Source: Sapria himalayana
Taxonomy: Eukaryota > Streptophyta > Magnoliopsida > Malpighiales > Rafflesiaceae
Assembly (NCBI GenBank): GCA_029783825.1
Contig: JAREIK010017918.1
Span: 1,844,501-1,908,500, forward strand
DNA length: 64,000 nt
Direction of reading: 5' to 3'
The notes under the pieces were generated by a model. It saw only the letters and a list, made by a program, of their open reading frames with translations, was not told where the DNA came from and ran no database searches. A program made the position numbers and the translations under genes. Within the stretch, counting starts at the first letter, position 1. Every line of letters starts with the position of its first letter. Below, in pieces: positions 44,493 through 57,325 of the stretch.

Positions 44493-47321
44493 TGATAGTT
44501 TTTGTTTGGTATACCAATACCATATAAAACTAGTTATTTTGATGATTATTTATGATATATTTATATAGGAATGAGGTTTAAAAATGATAGATTTTACTAA
44601 ATTATAGTTTTGATGAATTATGTTGAATAATAGTAAATTTATATAGTTTTTAAATGAAAAGTAAGACTTGGTGGATTATTAAGAAGGCGGTGAGTTAAAA
44701 TCAAGTAAAATTATACTATTCTTTAAGTAATGGCTTTCTTACACCTCATTGAGTTATGAGGTAGTTTCAACATCAATTTCTGGCCGAATCTCTATATAAT
44801 TAGCCATGATAATCTTTGTAAGTCACGAATCAACCACTTTATTGATATAATAATTTTACTATGTGGCACATTTGTTATGCTTGTAAAACTTTTTTTGAGT
44901 CATATCTGTACTAATTCATTGACTTTTTTTATGGCCATGATATTAATTTATATCATAGTAACTAAGTATCTCGCTGGTACTAAAAGTCATGGCATCATCT
45001 AGCACTTATTTTTTTATTACAGAGATACCAAATTCTAAGGTAAAAATTATGGCACTATTTCTAATTTCTTGACTTTTAGCTACATAAAGTTCTAAATATT
45101 AATACTCAAGCCAAAACTATTTCTAGGGCTGTAACATTCTACTCTTGAGGAATGACCAAATCAATGGCATATCCCCATTACCATGACTTTGGGTTACATA
45201 TGTGAAATTCATAAGCCACAACTATTCCCAATGTCATGACTTAATATTATAGAGGCAAAATATATAGTCATAGCTATTCCCAATATTGCAACCCATGTGA
45301 TGCTAGAGATAAACCAAACTATGACCTATTTCTATTACTACAAGTTTGTATTTAGGAGATGAAATACACTGTCATGACCACTCTCAACATCATGGCAATG
45401 TAAAGCAAGATATAGACCAAAGCCTTTGCTCATTCCCAATGCTAAGACTTTGGTTTACATAGATCAAAATACAAAATCATGACATTCTTAAAATGTATGA
45501 CTTTCAACTTAAAATTCATACCTAGCCATTTGGGTATAAAAGCTCAAAATGTGAAAATTTGAAGTGATTTTCTAGGGCACAAGAAGAGAGATGAATATCT
45601 AGGGTTTAGGATCACAATTTCACCCATCCCAAAGGAAGATATAAGAAATAAGTGATAATGCAAGGTACAAACATAAACCATAAGGGCCAATCCAAGATGC
45701 ATGACCAATATTATAAACTTAGAGTTTGATTAATCCTTAATGTCATACTAAATTGAGATATAGGTGCCAACCGGGTTGAGCCGTCCCGGTCCGGCACGAG
45801 GCACGGCATGATTCAGTCGTGCCTGGGCTGACACGTCATGGAAATTTCCCGTGCTCGTACCTGTCCATGGCACCAACCGTGTCGTGCCGTGCCGAGGCCA
45901 ACCGGGCCTCGTGCCATGTCTAGTCCAGCACAGTACCATGGCTCGTTGGCATGGTACTTTGGCACGAGCTAAGAAACCCTAATTTTTTTTTAAATTAGGG
46001 GTTCAGCCCGATCGGGCCGAAACCGGCGGATTCTTGTCGCGGGCCCGTGTTTGGCTGACCTCCACAGAACCGTGTCTGGCCAGGCATGGCACGGTACAGT
46101 AACCATGTCGTGCCTGGCCCGGCACGAAAGCACGATCAGGCCTGCCCGGCATGTCTCGTTTGACACTTTTAAATTGAGGTCTAAGGTTATTGTATTTTAT
46201 TTTGTGTGATTGATGATTAATGAATGAATTTATCCTTAAATTTTATTGTAGTTTAGTTATTGATAGATGTGATATTTATATATAACTAAAATTAGTATTT
46301 TTTTATTAGTGAATTTGTGTGTCCTACCATGGTGAACAATGATAAATAAGTCACGAATCATACACATTCATAATAGTAAGAATGAAGTAATATCTCTTTT
46401 AATCATGATATAAGAGACAAACATATACATCAAAATCTAACATTGAGATAAGTTAATCATGTGGGTATGAAACTTAAGAAGCTCAATGTCTGATTTTTTT
46501 ATAAGCTAATTCATTGTGTATTTTTTAGAAGAATTGACTATCAATTAATGTGTATATTTTATAAAACTTCATATTAAGAGCTTAACCTTTAGTGTGAAGT
46601 CGCATGTCACTTTGGTAGATAGTGACTAGTAAGCCATTAGATATGTGTGATTGGAAGTGACTCGTAAGATGGTGAAAATCCTATGAATTAATTTCTATTA
46701 TGTTTCTACTACTAGTTAGATTTATATTTAAATATATGTTAATTATATGAGTATTATGCTTATAAATCCAAAAGTATAAATACTTTTACTACCATAATTA
46801 TTTACAACTACATGACATATAAGGTTGGAGAATAAGAATATACATATGAAGTAACTATCTAGGATAATAGATAAATTTTCTAAAAGATATGGATTTATAA
46901 ATAACATTCAAGTAGGTATGATTTAATTTTTTGGTTATACAATATCGAGGGCACAATTATGAGATACTATCATTGAGGAGAGCCTAATAGTTCATAAAAC
47001 CACCTTATATGTTAATAGGATACTAGGGCATTTCCACAGTAATATCCAAACTATTTAGACATGTCTTGATTGATAATAAAATATATCAATCCTAGAATTT
47101 AAAAATTTTATAAAAAACTTAATTTTTTTCTTTCAACTAAAATAGCAATTCATTGATAATTGGTTGATTGAACTACCTGCATAATTTATGTGATATCGAT
47201 ATTTAAACAAAAATTTACTTCACTACTTGTATAATTTATATATTTGTGGGATTTGTTGGATAAGAGACCTTTCACCCAACAAGATTTTGAGACTTTGCCT
47301 AACAATTTGAACATCATAATA
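44493..47321 (+). repeat. LTR-like repeat R4, inverted relative to the others, with an hAT-like insertion
   Basis: Reverse complement of R3: begins 'tgatagtttttgtttggtat' (partner of the right end of R3) and ends 'ggataagagacctttc...gactttgcctaac...catcataata' (partner of the left end of R3). Without the 413-bp GC-rich element at 45759-46171 and its duplication it is about 2.4 kb. Non-coding, CATGAC-rich at 45050-45560. Confidence 0.65.
45759..46171. mobile_element. GC-rich hAT-like non-autonomous element, copy C (413 bp)
   Basis: Ends TATAGGTGCCAACCGGG and GTTTGACACTTTTA are diverged inverted repeats of the family. Flanks are AATTGAGA (45751-45758) and AATTGAGG (46172-46179), an 8-bp duplication with one difference. 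A telobox lies at 45974-45982. Inserted in LTR-like repeat R4. The minus frame 45748-45939 is a chance ORF. Confidence 0.82.
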
Positions 47322-47996
47322 AAGGCACATCATTTTTATTATCAAAAAGTAGACAAATTCCTCATTACATAACATTTTTTCCATTTTTAAAAATAGAATA
47401 AAATTCCTTTACAATTTAAGCATTATATTTTTCTACATTGATACAAATTTTTTTGCAATTTTTTCATCTCAATTAATATCTAGAAAGGAAAAATAAATTA
47501 TTTCAAACCAAACTCACCATTAAAACTCTTCATAGCCAAGACTAAGGACATCCATTTATTTCTAGTTTCAATAAGGAATATCAGTTATTGTGCCATGATG
47601 ATGGGTGAAGCCTTTGTGATAGATTGCATATGTTGCTTGCCCTTTGTTTCTTTTTTTTTTTTTTTTTGCTAGATTTATACTCATCTCTTCTTACTTTTAA
47701 TTTCAAAATCAAGATCCTATCCTTCATGGTAGCTTGAATCTTTAATTGATAATATTCAAGAGGTTTTCCTTGAAGTATGGGAGAAGAAAATTTAGACATA
47801 ATGAAAAAAGTAGGATTAGGGTTTTAACATGGGGTTGAGTTTTAGTCATGACCATAAGAAAATTAGCATAACTTTTTGTGTGACCGCTACTTCTCATTAA
47901 AAACAAAGTCATAGTTGGGTTTGAGTATCATGACTTCTTTCCATTTACAAGAAAATCATGTCTAAGCTTAACTGTCATGTCTTCATTCAAGTGTCT
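47322..47996. other. Non-coding sequence, probably retroelement-derived
   Basis: Contains a poly(T) run at about 47648-47666 and a short minus frame (47581-47799) without recognisable character. 'aaggcacatcattttt' directly after R4 could be a decayed primer site, but this is weak. Confidence 0.35.
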
Positions 47997-48004
47997 ATTT
48001 GTAT

Positions 48005-48599
48005 TAGAGATGTCAACCGGGCCGGGCCGGTCGGCTCGGCCCGGCATGAGGCACGGCACGGTTCAGCCGTGCCTGGGCCAGCCCGGCACGGGAATTTCCC
48101 GTGCCCGGGCTCGTGTCGTGCCCGACCACGGCACATTCATGCCATGCCGTGCCGAGGCCAACCGGGCCTCGTGCCATGCTTGGCCCAGCACGATACCGTG
48201 GCCCGTTGGCACGGTACCGTGCTTATTTTTTTTAAAAAAAAAATTAGGGTTATTGGGCACCGAAACCCTAATTTTTTTTTAAATTAGGGTTTAGGGCGTA
48301 CCCAATTCCTAATTTTTTTTAGAATTAGGGTTTCTGGCGCGCCGAAATCCTAATTTTTTTTTAAATTAGCGTTTCGGGTGCGCCAAAACCCTAATTTTTT
48401 AAAATTAGGGTTCGGCCCGACCGGGCCGAACCCGGCGAATCGTGCCGCGGGCCCGTGCCGAGCTGAACCCCCAAAAACCATGCAGGGACAGGCACGGCAC
48501 GGTTACTATTCCGTGTCGTGCCTTGCCCGGCACGAAAGCCCGGTTGGGCCTGGAAAAAATATGTCGGGCCGGCTAGGCACGACCCGTTTGACACCTCTA
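48005..48599. mobile_element. GC-rich hAT-like non-autonomous element, copy D (595 bp), best preserved
   Basis: Left end TAGAGATGTCAACCGGGCC, right end CCCGTTTGACACCTCTA. A perfect 8-bp duplication ATTTGTAT stands at 47997-48004 and 48600-48607. The interior has several 'ccctaattttt..aaattaggg' palindromes with teloboxes at 48263-48271 and 48386-48394 and reverse copies at 48284-48292 and 48325-48333, between CCGGGC-rich outer parts. Frames on both strands are GC artefacts with no transposase features. Confidence 0.92.
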
Positions 48600-48607
48600 A
48601 TTTGTAT

Positions 48608-49669
48608 ACAAGTACTGATGATATTTGTATGAATTCAAAAAAAAATTACAAGTATTTATTACATCATTCAAGAAAAAAGGAAAATCTTGGGTTATCTTTT
48701 AAGTATCACTATATTTGATATCCTTAGATTTAAATTTCATCTTGGGTTTGCGTATCCTTAGACTTATTTTTTAGATTTAAATTTCATGTTGATAATCTTG
48801 AATGTTCATGCTATGTTTTTTGTATAGTTTTTTTTTTCTTTTTACTTTGTACTTTATGGGTCGATCAATTGTGTTAAATAAATGATATCTAAACTATCTT
48901 TCTTTCTCTGAGTAGTGATATAGAAACATTTTGTGGCTCCCTTGATCATTTCCACAATTTCTATCTGATATGTCTAGTGATTACAATCATAACTTTTTTG
49001 AGTGTTATAATATTTTTCTGCACTTCAACTTCAATCTTCTCATTGTGTTCTTCCTTTTCTTTCTTGTACTTGTCATTCTTCAAATTTCCATCATAAAAAA
49101 TTTCAATTTCTGGAAAATTGACATATAAAATTATATTGATTTCTTCGAGTTTTTCTTTCACCCATCTCATTCATTCTTCTTCTACATTATTAATTTTCTT
49201 TGTCTCCCCATAACAACTCCAATATGTTCTCTTCAACTAATTGTTGTTCTACCCAATATCAATTTTCATGTCATAGTGTTTGTTCTGGACTCACATAAAA
49301 CTTATTTTCATGGATTTGAAAGTAAGAATGTAAGTACATATAGAATTCTTTGTGTTGTCTGTAGTACCACCCATTGCTTTGAAATGGATTTATCTATGCA
49401 GTTTCATGATTTCATATTCTAATGTTTTAACTCGATCCTAAAGTTTTTCTCATTTAACTTTTTAATGGCTACAAATTAACATGAACAAACAAAAAAATGG
49501 TCTCACAACACAAATACAATATAAAAATAAGCAAAATTGCATCAATACAACTTAATATAGAACAATCCTTTTGCAAGGATAATTATGTTAACTCAAGTTA
49601 AATAAATTGAACTATTATAATACAATCTCAATCAATGGCACCAATAACTTGTTGCAACTTTGTGAGGAT
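48608..49669 (-). other. Gypsy-type internal or flanking sequence
   Basis: A phrase at 48680-48735 ('cttgggttatctttta.gta.cactat.tttgatatcc') recurs at 61029-61080 beside R3. The minus frame 48961-49170 is Glu/Lys-rich and coiled-coil-like without a known domain. Otherwise unassigned. Confidence 0.35.
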
Positions 49670-51990
49670 ACTAAAAACTTATAGTTAATTGATATTATCA
49701 TAAAATCTAGTTGAGAGAGGATTTTTCATCCAATGTAGCTTCACAAGTATATGGATCATACAATAATAATGTGGATTTAAGTTTAGATATTGATACCACA
49801 TGAATTATTTTGTCAATTTGAATGATCATTATTGATCTAACAACTGTACAAGTTGAATAGAGGTATTTGGTTTTAGGAAATATACTCAGACTCTAGGGTT
49901 GACATACATACTTGTTCATGATGATGTTTTTCGGTAATTGGTCAATATCATATTTTGTTATTGGATGAATGATAAATTATTATTAAAATATCTACAAACC
50001 TCTTGACATACAAGGTGGCCATCATCAATTGGGCTCATACTATAAAGAACAGTCCTCTCATAGTTGTCCCCTCAATATTTCAATGTTGAAGCAACATATT
50101 GTTTAATGTAAGGGTCACTACCCTTTTTAGGCAATATATCAATTATTATTAATGATTACTTTGACTATGTACATCTATTCTCAAGCCACTAATTGGCTTA
50201 TGACTTGAGATAACATTATATTAATATCATTTGTACTTTTAGATTAGTAAATATCATATTCATGATAATTAAACATATGTCTTTTGATAAATTTCACTCA
50301 TGGAAGGCATACAAGCAAGAATGATTCGGAGAGACATGACTACCTTATGAGTCTCTACCACCATGTGCCCGATGAGATACATATTATTATTCATTATGAC
50401 CAACATATAACTCTTAGACAATGGTAAAACTCTTAGGTAAGACTTTTTTCTTAACCCACATATTACTTAAAGGTTATTTCTTCTAGATAGTATATAATAG
50501 TTAGTTTTTAATACATTAATGCTTTCAACTTTGTGAGCATTATACTCATAATGATTAACATACCTTAACTTTGGGTTTTCAGATGTTGGTTTATCTCATG
50601 CATTTAGATTAAAAGTATCATCACTTCCTTCTATTTGAACCACGAGTGTCTTTCATTACTTATCTATCACCATTTATCATGACCGACACAATTAAATTGA
50701 TGTATTCATGAAAATCCTAATTTTTAATTCTAAATTATAATTATCCATCAACACCAATATAATATTAACACAAATATAAACTTATAAATTAAAATATTCA
50801 TCATAACACAATTACATTAATGGTCCTAGAATTCAATTTAACTAGATATTAAAGATAAAACCATATAAGATGTGTTGGAAGGTTTCTTGTGGATTTTAGG
50901 ATTCCCATTGAATGTCCAAAACTAATTTCTAAGCATAAAACTATAATTACAATAAATATTTCCTATTTTCCATGGTTTTTCCCTTAATTTGGATTAATTA
51001 CGTATCTCCTAGGGCTTGCATGCATCATTTCCCACTTCTCGTTTCTCTTTTTTTCTTTTCCAAGTATACCTTTTATACTTGGGGATCCATGAGATATTTT
51101 TAGTTGGAAGTCCCAACACTGTTAAAGTCATCAATTTGTCATCTCTTCAGATCTCTTTGTATTATAAATATCATAGTGCTAGAAATGTCTATTACTAATG
51201 TTTAACTCTCTGTAACATAAATTTATAGTGTTGTGAACAACCACAACTTTAGTCTTGATTTTGTGAGCAAAATGTCATAGCACTGGGATTTTTATGATTG
51301 AATAATTACTCTCTATAACACAAAGTCATGCTACTAAAAATTAGTGGTGGCTTTGGTTTTAACTTTTTGAACAAAATGTCAAGGTTCTAGGATTGGCCTT
51401 GACTGACTGACTGACTACTTTTTGGAATAAATTTTCATAGTGAAAAATACTTTCATGACCCATATCTCTTGATGTTTTGAGTCTCTTGAATAAATTGTAG
51501 CTCTAAATGATTACTTGTATCATTGGGGTACTCAGTTGCCATGATATGAAAATGTCATAACCATTACATGGTTTAGAGCTAGTGCACTCGTAAGTTCAAG
51601 AAAATGTCAAGGAAACAATGATTATGTTGCGCAGTAAAATAATTCTATCAACTAAATAGTAGAGTCGTGACAAATAAAAAATATCCTAACTTTTTTAGTA
51701 AAGTTACATCCAAGAATGAATGTCACAACTACATAATGCTACTATAGATGGTGCACATATGTTGTGAAAATAGAATTGCCATTATTCTCTAGCATTTATC
51801 AATCTTATAAGTTTGTTCTCCACTAAGTCTACCAATTTTACTAAAATTTACTAAGATTTCACCAACATTCATCAAAACTTTTCAATATAGGATTTTAGTG
51901 AAATATCTTCATTACATACCAATATGCATGCAAACATGACTAATTTTAATTCTTAAAAAATGAATTTATTTGATATTTTGATTACTAAAC
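49670..51990 (-). repeat. LTR-like repeat R2 (Athila/Tat-type gypsy LTR, by inference)
   Basis: Same orientation as R1 and R3, with which it shares 'tcatccaatgta.ctt..caa.tatatggatcata', 'atatactc.g.ctcta', 'catgtgcccgatgagatac', 'tcctagggcttg', a CATGAC-rich part (51150-51620), and the end 'aatttatttgatattttgattactaaacaaacatc'. Non-coding. Confidence 0.65.
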
Positions 51991-52255
51991 AAACATCTAC
52001 ATTAAAGAAACAAAAAAATATAAAAATAAAAAATTTGAAAAAAACATACTACACAGCATATAATTATTCTTTGTATATAAGGTTTTTAGAAAATGTATAT
52101 ACAGATAGTATGTTTTCAAAAAACATAAACTATATATTAATTTCTAAAATAAAAACAATATTTTATGTATATACATTTTCAAAAAAACATATACAATATA
52201 AATTTGTTGTATATATATATATATTATTTTGAAAACATATATACACAATATGAAA

Positions 52256-52299
<44 letters not shown>

Positions 52300-52313
52300 A
52301 CAATATATGTTTT

Positions 52314-52371
<58 letters not shown>

Positions 52372-52639
52372 TTATATAATATTGTATATGTTTTCTACAG
52401 CTATAAACAATATGTTTTTAAAAAACATATTGTGCATATACATTTTTTCAAAAATGGAATAAATATTATGTGTAATGTGTTTTTACATTTTAGAAAAAAA
52501 CATATATATGTGCAATTTATATATGTGTGTGTGTGTGTTTTTTTTTTCAAAATTATATATATACACAATATGTTTTTGAGAAACCGTAAACATTTTCAAT
52601 ATATATATATATTATTTATTTATTTATTTATTTATACCA
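51991..52639. repeat. Microsatellite-rich segment
   Basis: Contains (TG)n at about 52258-52297, (TA)n at 52316-52347, (TGTA)n at 52346-52371, (TTTA)n at about 52615-52635, and many 'tatgttttcaaaaaacatata' palindromes. The 163-residue frame at 52165-52656 consists of Tyr/Ile/Val/Cys strings and is a repeat artefact. Confidence 0.85.
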
Positions 52640-52876
52640 GTATATACTATTATTAAAAAAACTCACAAAAATGATTTGAAATAGAAATTTTAACATCAAA
52701 ATATAAAATAAACTAAACGATAGATAAAATACAAGCTAAAAGTGATTTAGGATTAATATAAATTATTAAAGTTGAAACCCTCCTTTTATTTAAAAAATTA
52801 GAAATCTTAAATGGATTTCCGATGTGGGCAAGGTGAAGTGCACCTACATACTTAAATGCCCATTAATGATGTTATA
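52640..52876 (-). repeat. 3' LTR (left) of copia element 4
   Basis: Matches 57110-57325 ('aacat.aaaatataaaataaact', 'ccttttatttaaaa..attagaaatc', 'cttaaatgccca'). Boundaries approximate. Confidence 0.7.
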
Positions 52877-52899
52877 TTATTTCACTTGAAGTTCACTTT

Positions 52900-53560
52900 A
52901 CTCACTTGTTAACTCTTTGCTTGGTTGTGTTCTTTCTAAGCCATAAGAAGTTCTATATCAAATAAACTTATCTGTATTGATTAGCTTTGTCATAATATCT
53001 ATTAGGTTCTCATTAGTACGAATCTTTTACATATCCACAATTCCTTCTTCTACTCTTTTTCTTATATAACATAATATTATACTTTGATATGTTGTTTTTA
53101 AGTAAAATATTAGATACTTTGCTAAGTGTTGAGAGTTCTAACTATAACAAAATAAAGTATTTTTATTTTGTGTCCAACCTCATTTAATAGTATCTACAAT
53201 AAGATTCTCTCTTCATTGGCTTGTGCAGCTGCAACACACTCTACCTATATAATAGAAGTAGATATAATAGACTATAGCTTTGAAACTCAACTTACATCTA
53301 CTGTAGCCAAAATATGGCTTGTGGTAGAATTATTATTATTATTATTCTCAACATAATTAGCATCAACATAGTGACAAAAAGGTTTGAATCTCTATAACAT
53401 AATGTAGTATTTAAAGTTCCTCTAATATATCTGAGAACCCTCTTCATGGTACTTCAATGCTTTATACTAAGATTTGACATAAATCAATTAATCAATCCCA
53501 TGACTTGTGTAATATTTAGTCTTGTACAAATTATAATGAACATCAAACTTTCCACAACTA
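52900..53560 (-). pseudogene. Copia RNase H remnant
   Basis: Minus-strand text includes VDANYVENNNNNNSTTSHIL (matching 'DADxxGDxDxRKSTTGY'), 'VECVAAAQA' (matching 'AEYxAAxEA') and 'NLYKTKYYTSHGID'. Many frame changes. The + frame 53168-53356 is a shadow. Confidence 0.75.
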
Positions 53561-54450
53561 ACTACATAAGATACTTGAAACATCTCCCTCCTCTTATCTT
53601 CAATGCTGGGACATATACTTGAGGACACCTCAAAATTAATAGACATTAAGGTAGAAATTAGCTTACTTTCTTATTTGTTCAAACATCATAATATTTTATT
53701 AAAATATTTCTCTTAAGAGAGTGAAATCTTCATATTATATTTGTTTTGATAAACCTGCATCCCTAGAATTTTATTTGTTAGTCATAAGTCCTTTGTATCA
53801 AGCTCCCTGACCAACTATCAATTCTTGGATTTGAACTTTGCTGAGGCATGCTACCAATATGTCATCCATGTATAATAATAGAATGATAAAGTAAGTTTTA
53901 TCCTCAAACCTCTCATTTTATATATTATGGCCTAAACTGAGTCTATTATACCCAAGGCTAATGATGAAGGAATCAAATCTTTTATACTAATACATTGATA
54001 CTTGTTTAAGACCATATAAAAATTTGTTCAATATGCAAAGCTAGTTCTCCTTGCATCTTTTAGTAAAATCTTCTAGTTTGAGCATACAAATTTCTCCTTC
54101 ATGTTCTCCATGAAGTAATTTAGTTTTGTTATTTAATGATGAAGAAATGTAGTTTTTATCCATGTAGTTATGATAATGACTTATAACTATTATTCTTGTG
54201 TAAAACATCAATTTGTTCATGCATTTCTATTATCCGTAGAGATGCATCAGAATTACTTGTAGCTTAATAAAATATTAAAGGTTTCTATTCTCAATTAAAA
54301 ATGGTATATAATATTACTCTCCATAATATAATATGAATGTCAATCTAGCAATTTATATCACAAGTTGGCTAACTAACTTCTAGAGCCCCAAACTCAACTT
54401 GTTCTTATACTCATGCTTTGGTACTTTCTCCATAAATACTAGAGTTTCTT
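53560..54450 (-). pseudogene. Copia reverse transcriptase remnant
   Basis: LLLYMDDILVACLS is readable on the minus strand at about 53845-53886, a YxDD active-site region with Met in the second position. Other RT sequence is heavily degraded. Confidence 0.75.
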
Positions 54451-54559
54451 GTGTCTGATTCTTTTCCACAAATACAATTATAGTTTCCAAAACTTTTTTT
54501 GACATGCTATTATTTTCATCCATTCTTTATAGTTAATTTTCTACAAAGATTATTTCCTT

Positions 54560-55001
54560 GCTGATAATAACCTTTTGAGTAGTAGTCCTGCATACAATAC
54601 ACTTTTACTCCTTCAACATACCCTAAAAATATTTTTTTGGATTTTAGATCATACTTGTTCTTTCATAGGTATTGTACATCATATATGCAGCATTTCAAAA
54701 GAAATATAAAGTAGAATAATCCATTAGCTTACCATTATACATCTCCAATAGTGTCTTTAAATGAATTGTAGTTAATGATGATCAATTTTTAACATAACAA
54801 GTGAAATTAGCTACTTCTACCCAAAAAGAGTTGGGTAGATTTGTAGTCCTCAATATAGCTCTCATTCATTATGCAAAAGTTTTGTTCATCTATTAATATA
54901 TTCTATTTTGTTATAACTTATATGTGACCATGAACTATTGTTTAATACCTTTCACCCTATAAAGGGCAAAAAATTATATATTGAAGTACTCTTCCATTAT
55001 C
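54560..55001 (-). pseudogene. Copia integrase remnant, C-terminal part
   Basis: Minus-strand pieces at 54780-54990 correspond to the integrase core after D-N-G ('TIVHGHI', 'YIEDYKSTQLF' in place of 'VERIRTMLRTSGLP'). 54600-54680 reads like the 'K-Y-x-F-L-G-Y-x-x-G-V-K' region. Separated from the rest of integrase by the following insertion. Confidence 0.65.
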
Positions 55002-55643
55002 TAGAGGTGTCGAGTGGGCCGGGCATCTCGCGCCCAGCCCAAGGCATGGCTCAACTAAGCCATGTCTAGCTCGGCATGCCACAGTCCAAAACCATGCCTA
55101 GGCCCATGCCATGTCGGCTCGAGATATGGCTAGTGCCAAGCTAGCCCAGGGGTTGTTGGGCCAAGCACGACCCAGCTGCCTGGCTCAAAGGCATGATCCA
55201 GTAGCACAATCAGGTATTGTGCTTCGAAACTTGTGCCAGGTATCAGGCACGGTCCAATTGGACCACTCTCGACCCAACCATACCCATTTATTTTTTAAAA
55301 AAAATTATTTATAAAACTTTTTACCCATGAATTAGACCCATTCACATTGCCTCGCCCACTAGCCTGAGGCCAAGGTCCAATCCTGAACCTGAAAGCTCAA
55401 ATTCGAACCTTATTGAACCAACGATAGGACCCAAAACAAACACTCCAAGGCCTGACATGAACCAGCTTGAATCTAGCAGACTCAGGCTAGATGGGCAATG
55501 CCGGGCAGACCTTTTTTTTGGTCATGATGTTCCTAGCATGACACGACTCCCATACCCTATCATTCCTAGCATTGCATGGTGGCTCGACTTGGCCACCAAA
55601 AACTAGGTCATGCCGACATGGCTTGACCCACTTGACATCTCTA
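55002..55643. mobile_element. GC-rich hAT-like non-autonomous element, copy E (642 bp)
   Basis: Left end TAGAGGTGTCGAGTGGGCC and right end CACTTGACATCTCTA are inverted copies. A perfect 8-bp duplication CCATTATC stands at 54994-55001 and 55644-55651. Inserted in the integrase region of copia element 4 directly beside its D-N-G motif. The interior differs from B-D: no telobox, more 'catggc' and 'ggcatg' motifs. Short frames on both strands are chance ORFs. Confidence 0.9.
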
Positions 55644-55651
55644 CCATTATC

Positions 55652-56415
55652 TATCCTCAAGAACTTAGTTCTTTTCCCACATTTAAGTTCCACCCATGCT
55701 TGAAGTCTTACAAAACTAGAAATGAATCTGATTTTTTCTTGATTTTATATATCCAATATCTTTTGGAGTAATCATCAATGAAGGACACATAGTATTTTGC
55801 TTCTCATTAGGACATTTTTATCAATTTCCATATATCAAAATGATCTAAGTCTAGAATACATTTACTCTTTGCAACTAACCTATTGAATGTTAATCTATAC
55901 TTCTTAAATGCAGCACAATGTTCGTAAAAAAGTAAATCTGCTGATTTGAACTCTGGAAATATTTTTTTATTAGAGAGAATCATTAAACCTTATTCTGACA
56001 TGTGATTTCATTTCAGATGCTAATTATCATTGATGCTTCTCCTTTTCTATTTGATGCAACACATACATTAACCTACTATATTGTTTCTCCTTTAAGCATG
56101 AATAGATTTATCATAATTTTTCTACATTCATAATCATAAAATGTCTCTCACAACATTTATCATCTCATCCTCAAAATGAGACGTACATCCAAGACCATCT
56201 ATTTATTTCAAAGAATATTAAGTTATTTACATGTCTCTCACAATATTCATGTATTTGAGATGTCATGTGCTATGATACCCTTGAGTCTATAATAAGCATC
56301 ATCATTGATACTTAATATTGTAATTACTTCTTAATTTTGATCTAACATGAATCCAACTCCCATTGGGAATATGTTCTATTGGCCTCGCTTGTATTACCAT
56401 TAAATCTTCTACTTT
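55652..56415 (-). pseudogene. Copia pre-integrase and protease-region remnant
   Basis: Minus-strand ELKCGKRTKFLRIDNGR at about 55640-55690 carries the D-N-G region of integrase up to the insertion. Farther right the pre-integrase and protease parts are too broken for confident motifs. Confidence 0.6.
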
Positions 56416-56682
56416 CTATGAACATGCATGTATGCCTTTTTTTTGTTTTTTTTGTCTACTTTCTTCTTCTAAAATAGCAACTACAATATCATTCAAGACT
56501 AAATAATCCATATAAATATCATTCATCAAATTGATGATGAGTTGATCATTCAAATTAGGTAGACATTGAAATAGAATCTCAGCACATTTGACATCTTCTA
56601 TTTTATTATCCAACATAGTAAGCTGAGAAAATATACTATTCAAGGTGTTGATATGGCATATTATTATTGTGGATTCTATCAT
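56416..56682 (-). pseudogene. Copia gag fragment, best preserved
   Basis: 88-residue open stretch with 'HINTLNSIFSQLTMLDNKIE', 'AEILFQCLPNLNDQLI' and 'VAILEEESRQKK'. It matches the UBN2-type copia Gag pattern (L-x-S-L-P-x-S-x-x-x-L-I ... LxxEExRRK) and parallels element 1 at 17260-17470. More gag sequence continues to about 56900 in other frames. Confidence 0.8.
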
Positions 56683-57109
56683 TCAAAGAGTATAAAGTCT
56701 TCTCTATAATATAATATTATTATGAAGTGACTTTATCTCATATAATTTTGTGAGAGTATCCCAAATTTCCAATTGGATCAACCTTTTTTCAAATCCATTT
56801 ATCATTCCTCAAAATTATCTTGATTTTCATTTTTTATAATGAAGAGTGCTTCCATTAAAGTTTGCTACTTCAAATATTACTTCTATTTTTTTTACTTTAC
56901 ATTAAATAGTATATAAGAATAGTAATATCTATTTGTATTAATACATCAAAAAAGTTCCCAATTAGTAAGTGGAGGGATCATAATACCCTCTTAAAAATCA
57001 TAGACTATGAGACTCTTATTGCCCTTATGATTGAACTTTCTGAGATATATATTAACCATAAAAGTTACTAACCTAGACCCTACCATAATTATCACTATTA
57101 TAAAAAACC

Positions 57110-57325
57110 CCTCCATCATTAATTTGTAATAAAAAAAATTAACTTCAAAACATTAAAATAAGCTAGCCAATAAATAAAAATATAAGTTAATATTGAGATT
57201 TGTGGATGAGTTATAAAAGGAAAAAATCCTTTTTTTATATAAAAAAATAGAAATCCTAGTGGGATTTCAAATATGGATAAGGTGAAATTCACCTTACCAC
57301 TTAAATGCCCATAAACATATATAGT
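57110..57325 (-). repeat. 5' LTR (right) of copia element 4
   Basis: Partner of the left LTR. 'tagaccctaccata' at about 57083-57096, between gag and LTR, looks like the reverse complement of a decayed TGGTATCAGAGC primer site. Boundaries approximate. Confidence 0.65.

Larger units (their letters stand above)
52640..57325 (-). mobile_element. Ty1/copia retrotransposon, element 4 (same family as element 1), inactivated
   Basis: LTRs at both ends resemble the reverse complement of the element 1 LTRs ('gatgtgg.caaggtgaa.t.cacct', 'ccttttat.taaaa'). The minus-strand polypurine tract (TTCAAGTGAAATAA) adjoins the left LTR. Gag, integrase, RT and RNase H remnants follow in order from right to left. 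A 642-bp hAT-like element sits in integrase. All frames are broken. Confidence 0.85.

Noticed and set aside
47958..48632. Overlapping GC-rich frames on both strands in copy D
   Set aside because: They occur in all frames because of GC-rich repeats. They span the TIRs and target duplication, and show no transposase or other domain.
52165..52656. 163-residue frame of Tyr/Ile/Val/Cys repeats
   Set aside because: Produced by (TG)n, (TA)n and (TGTA)n microsatellites.
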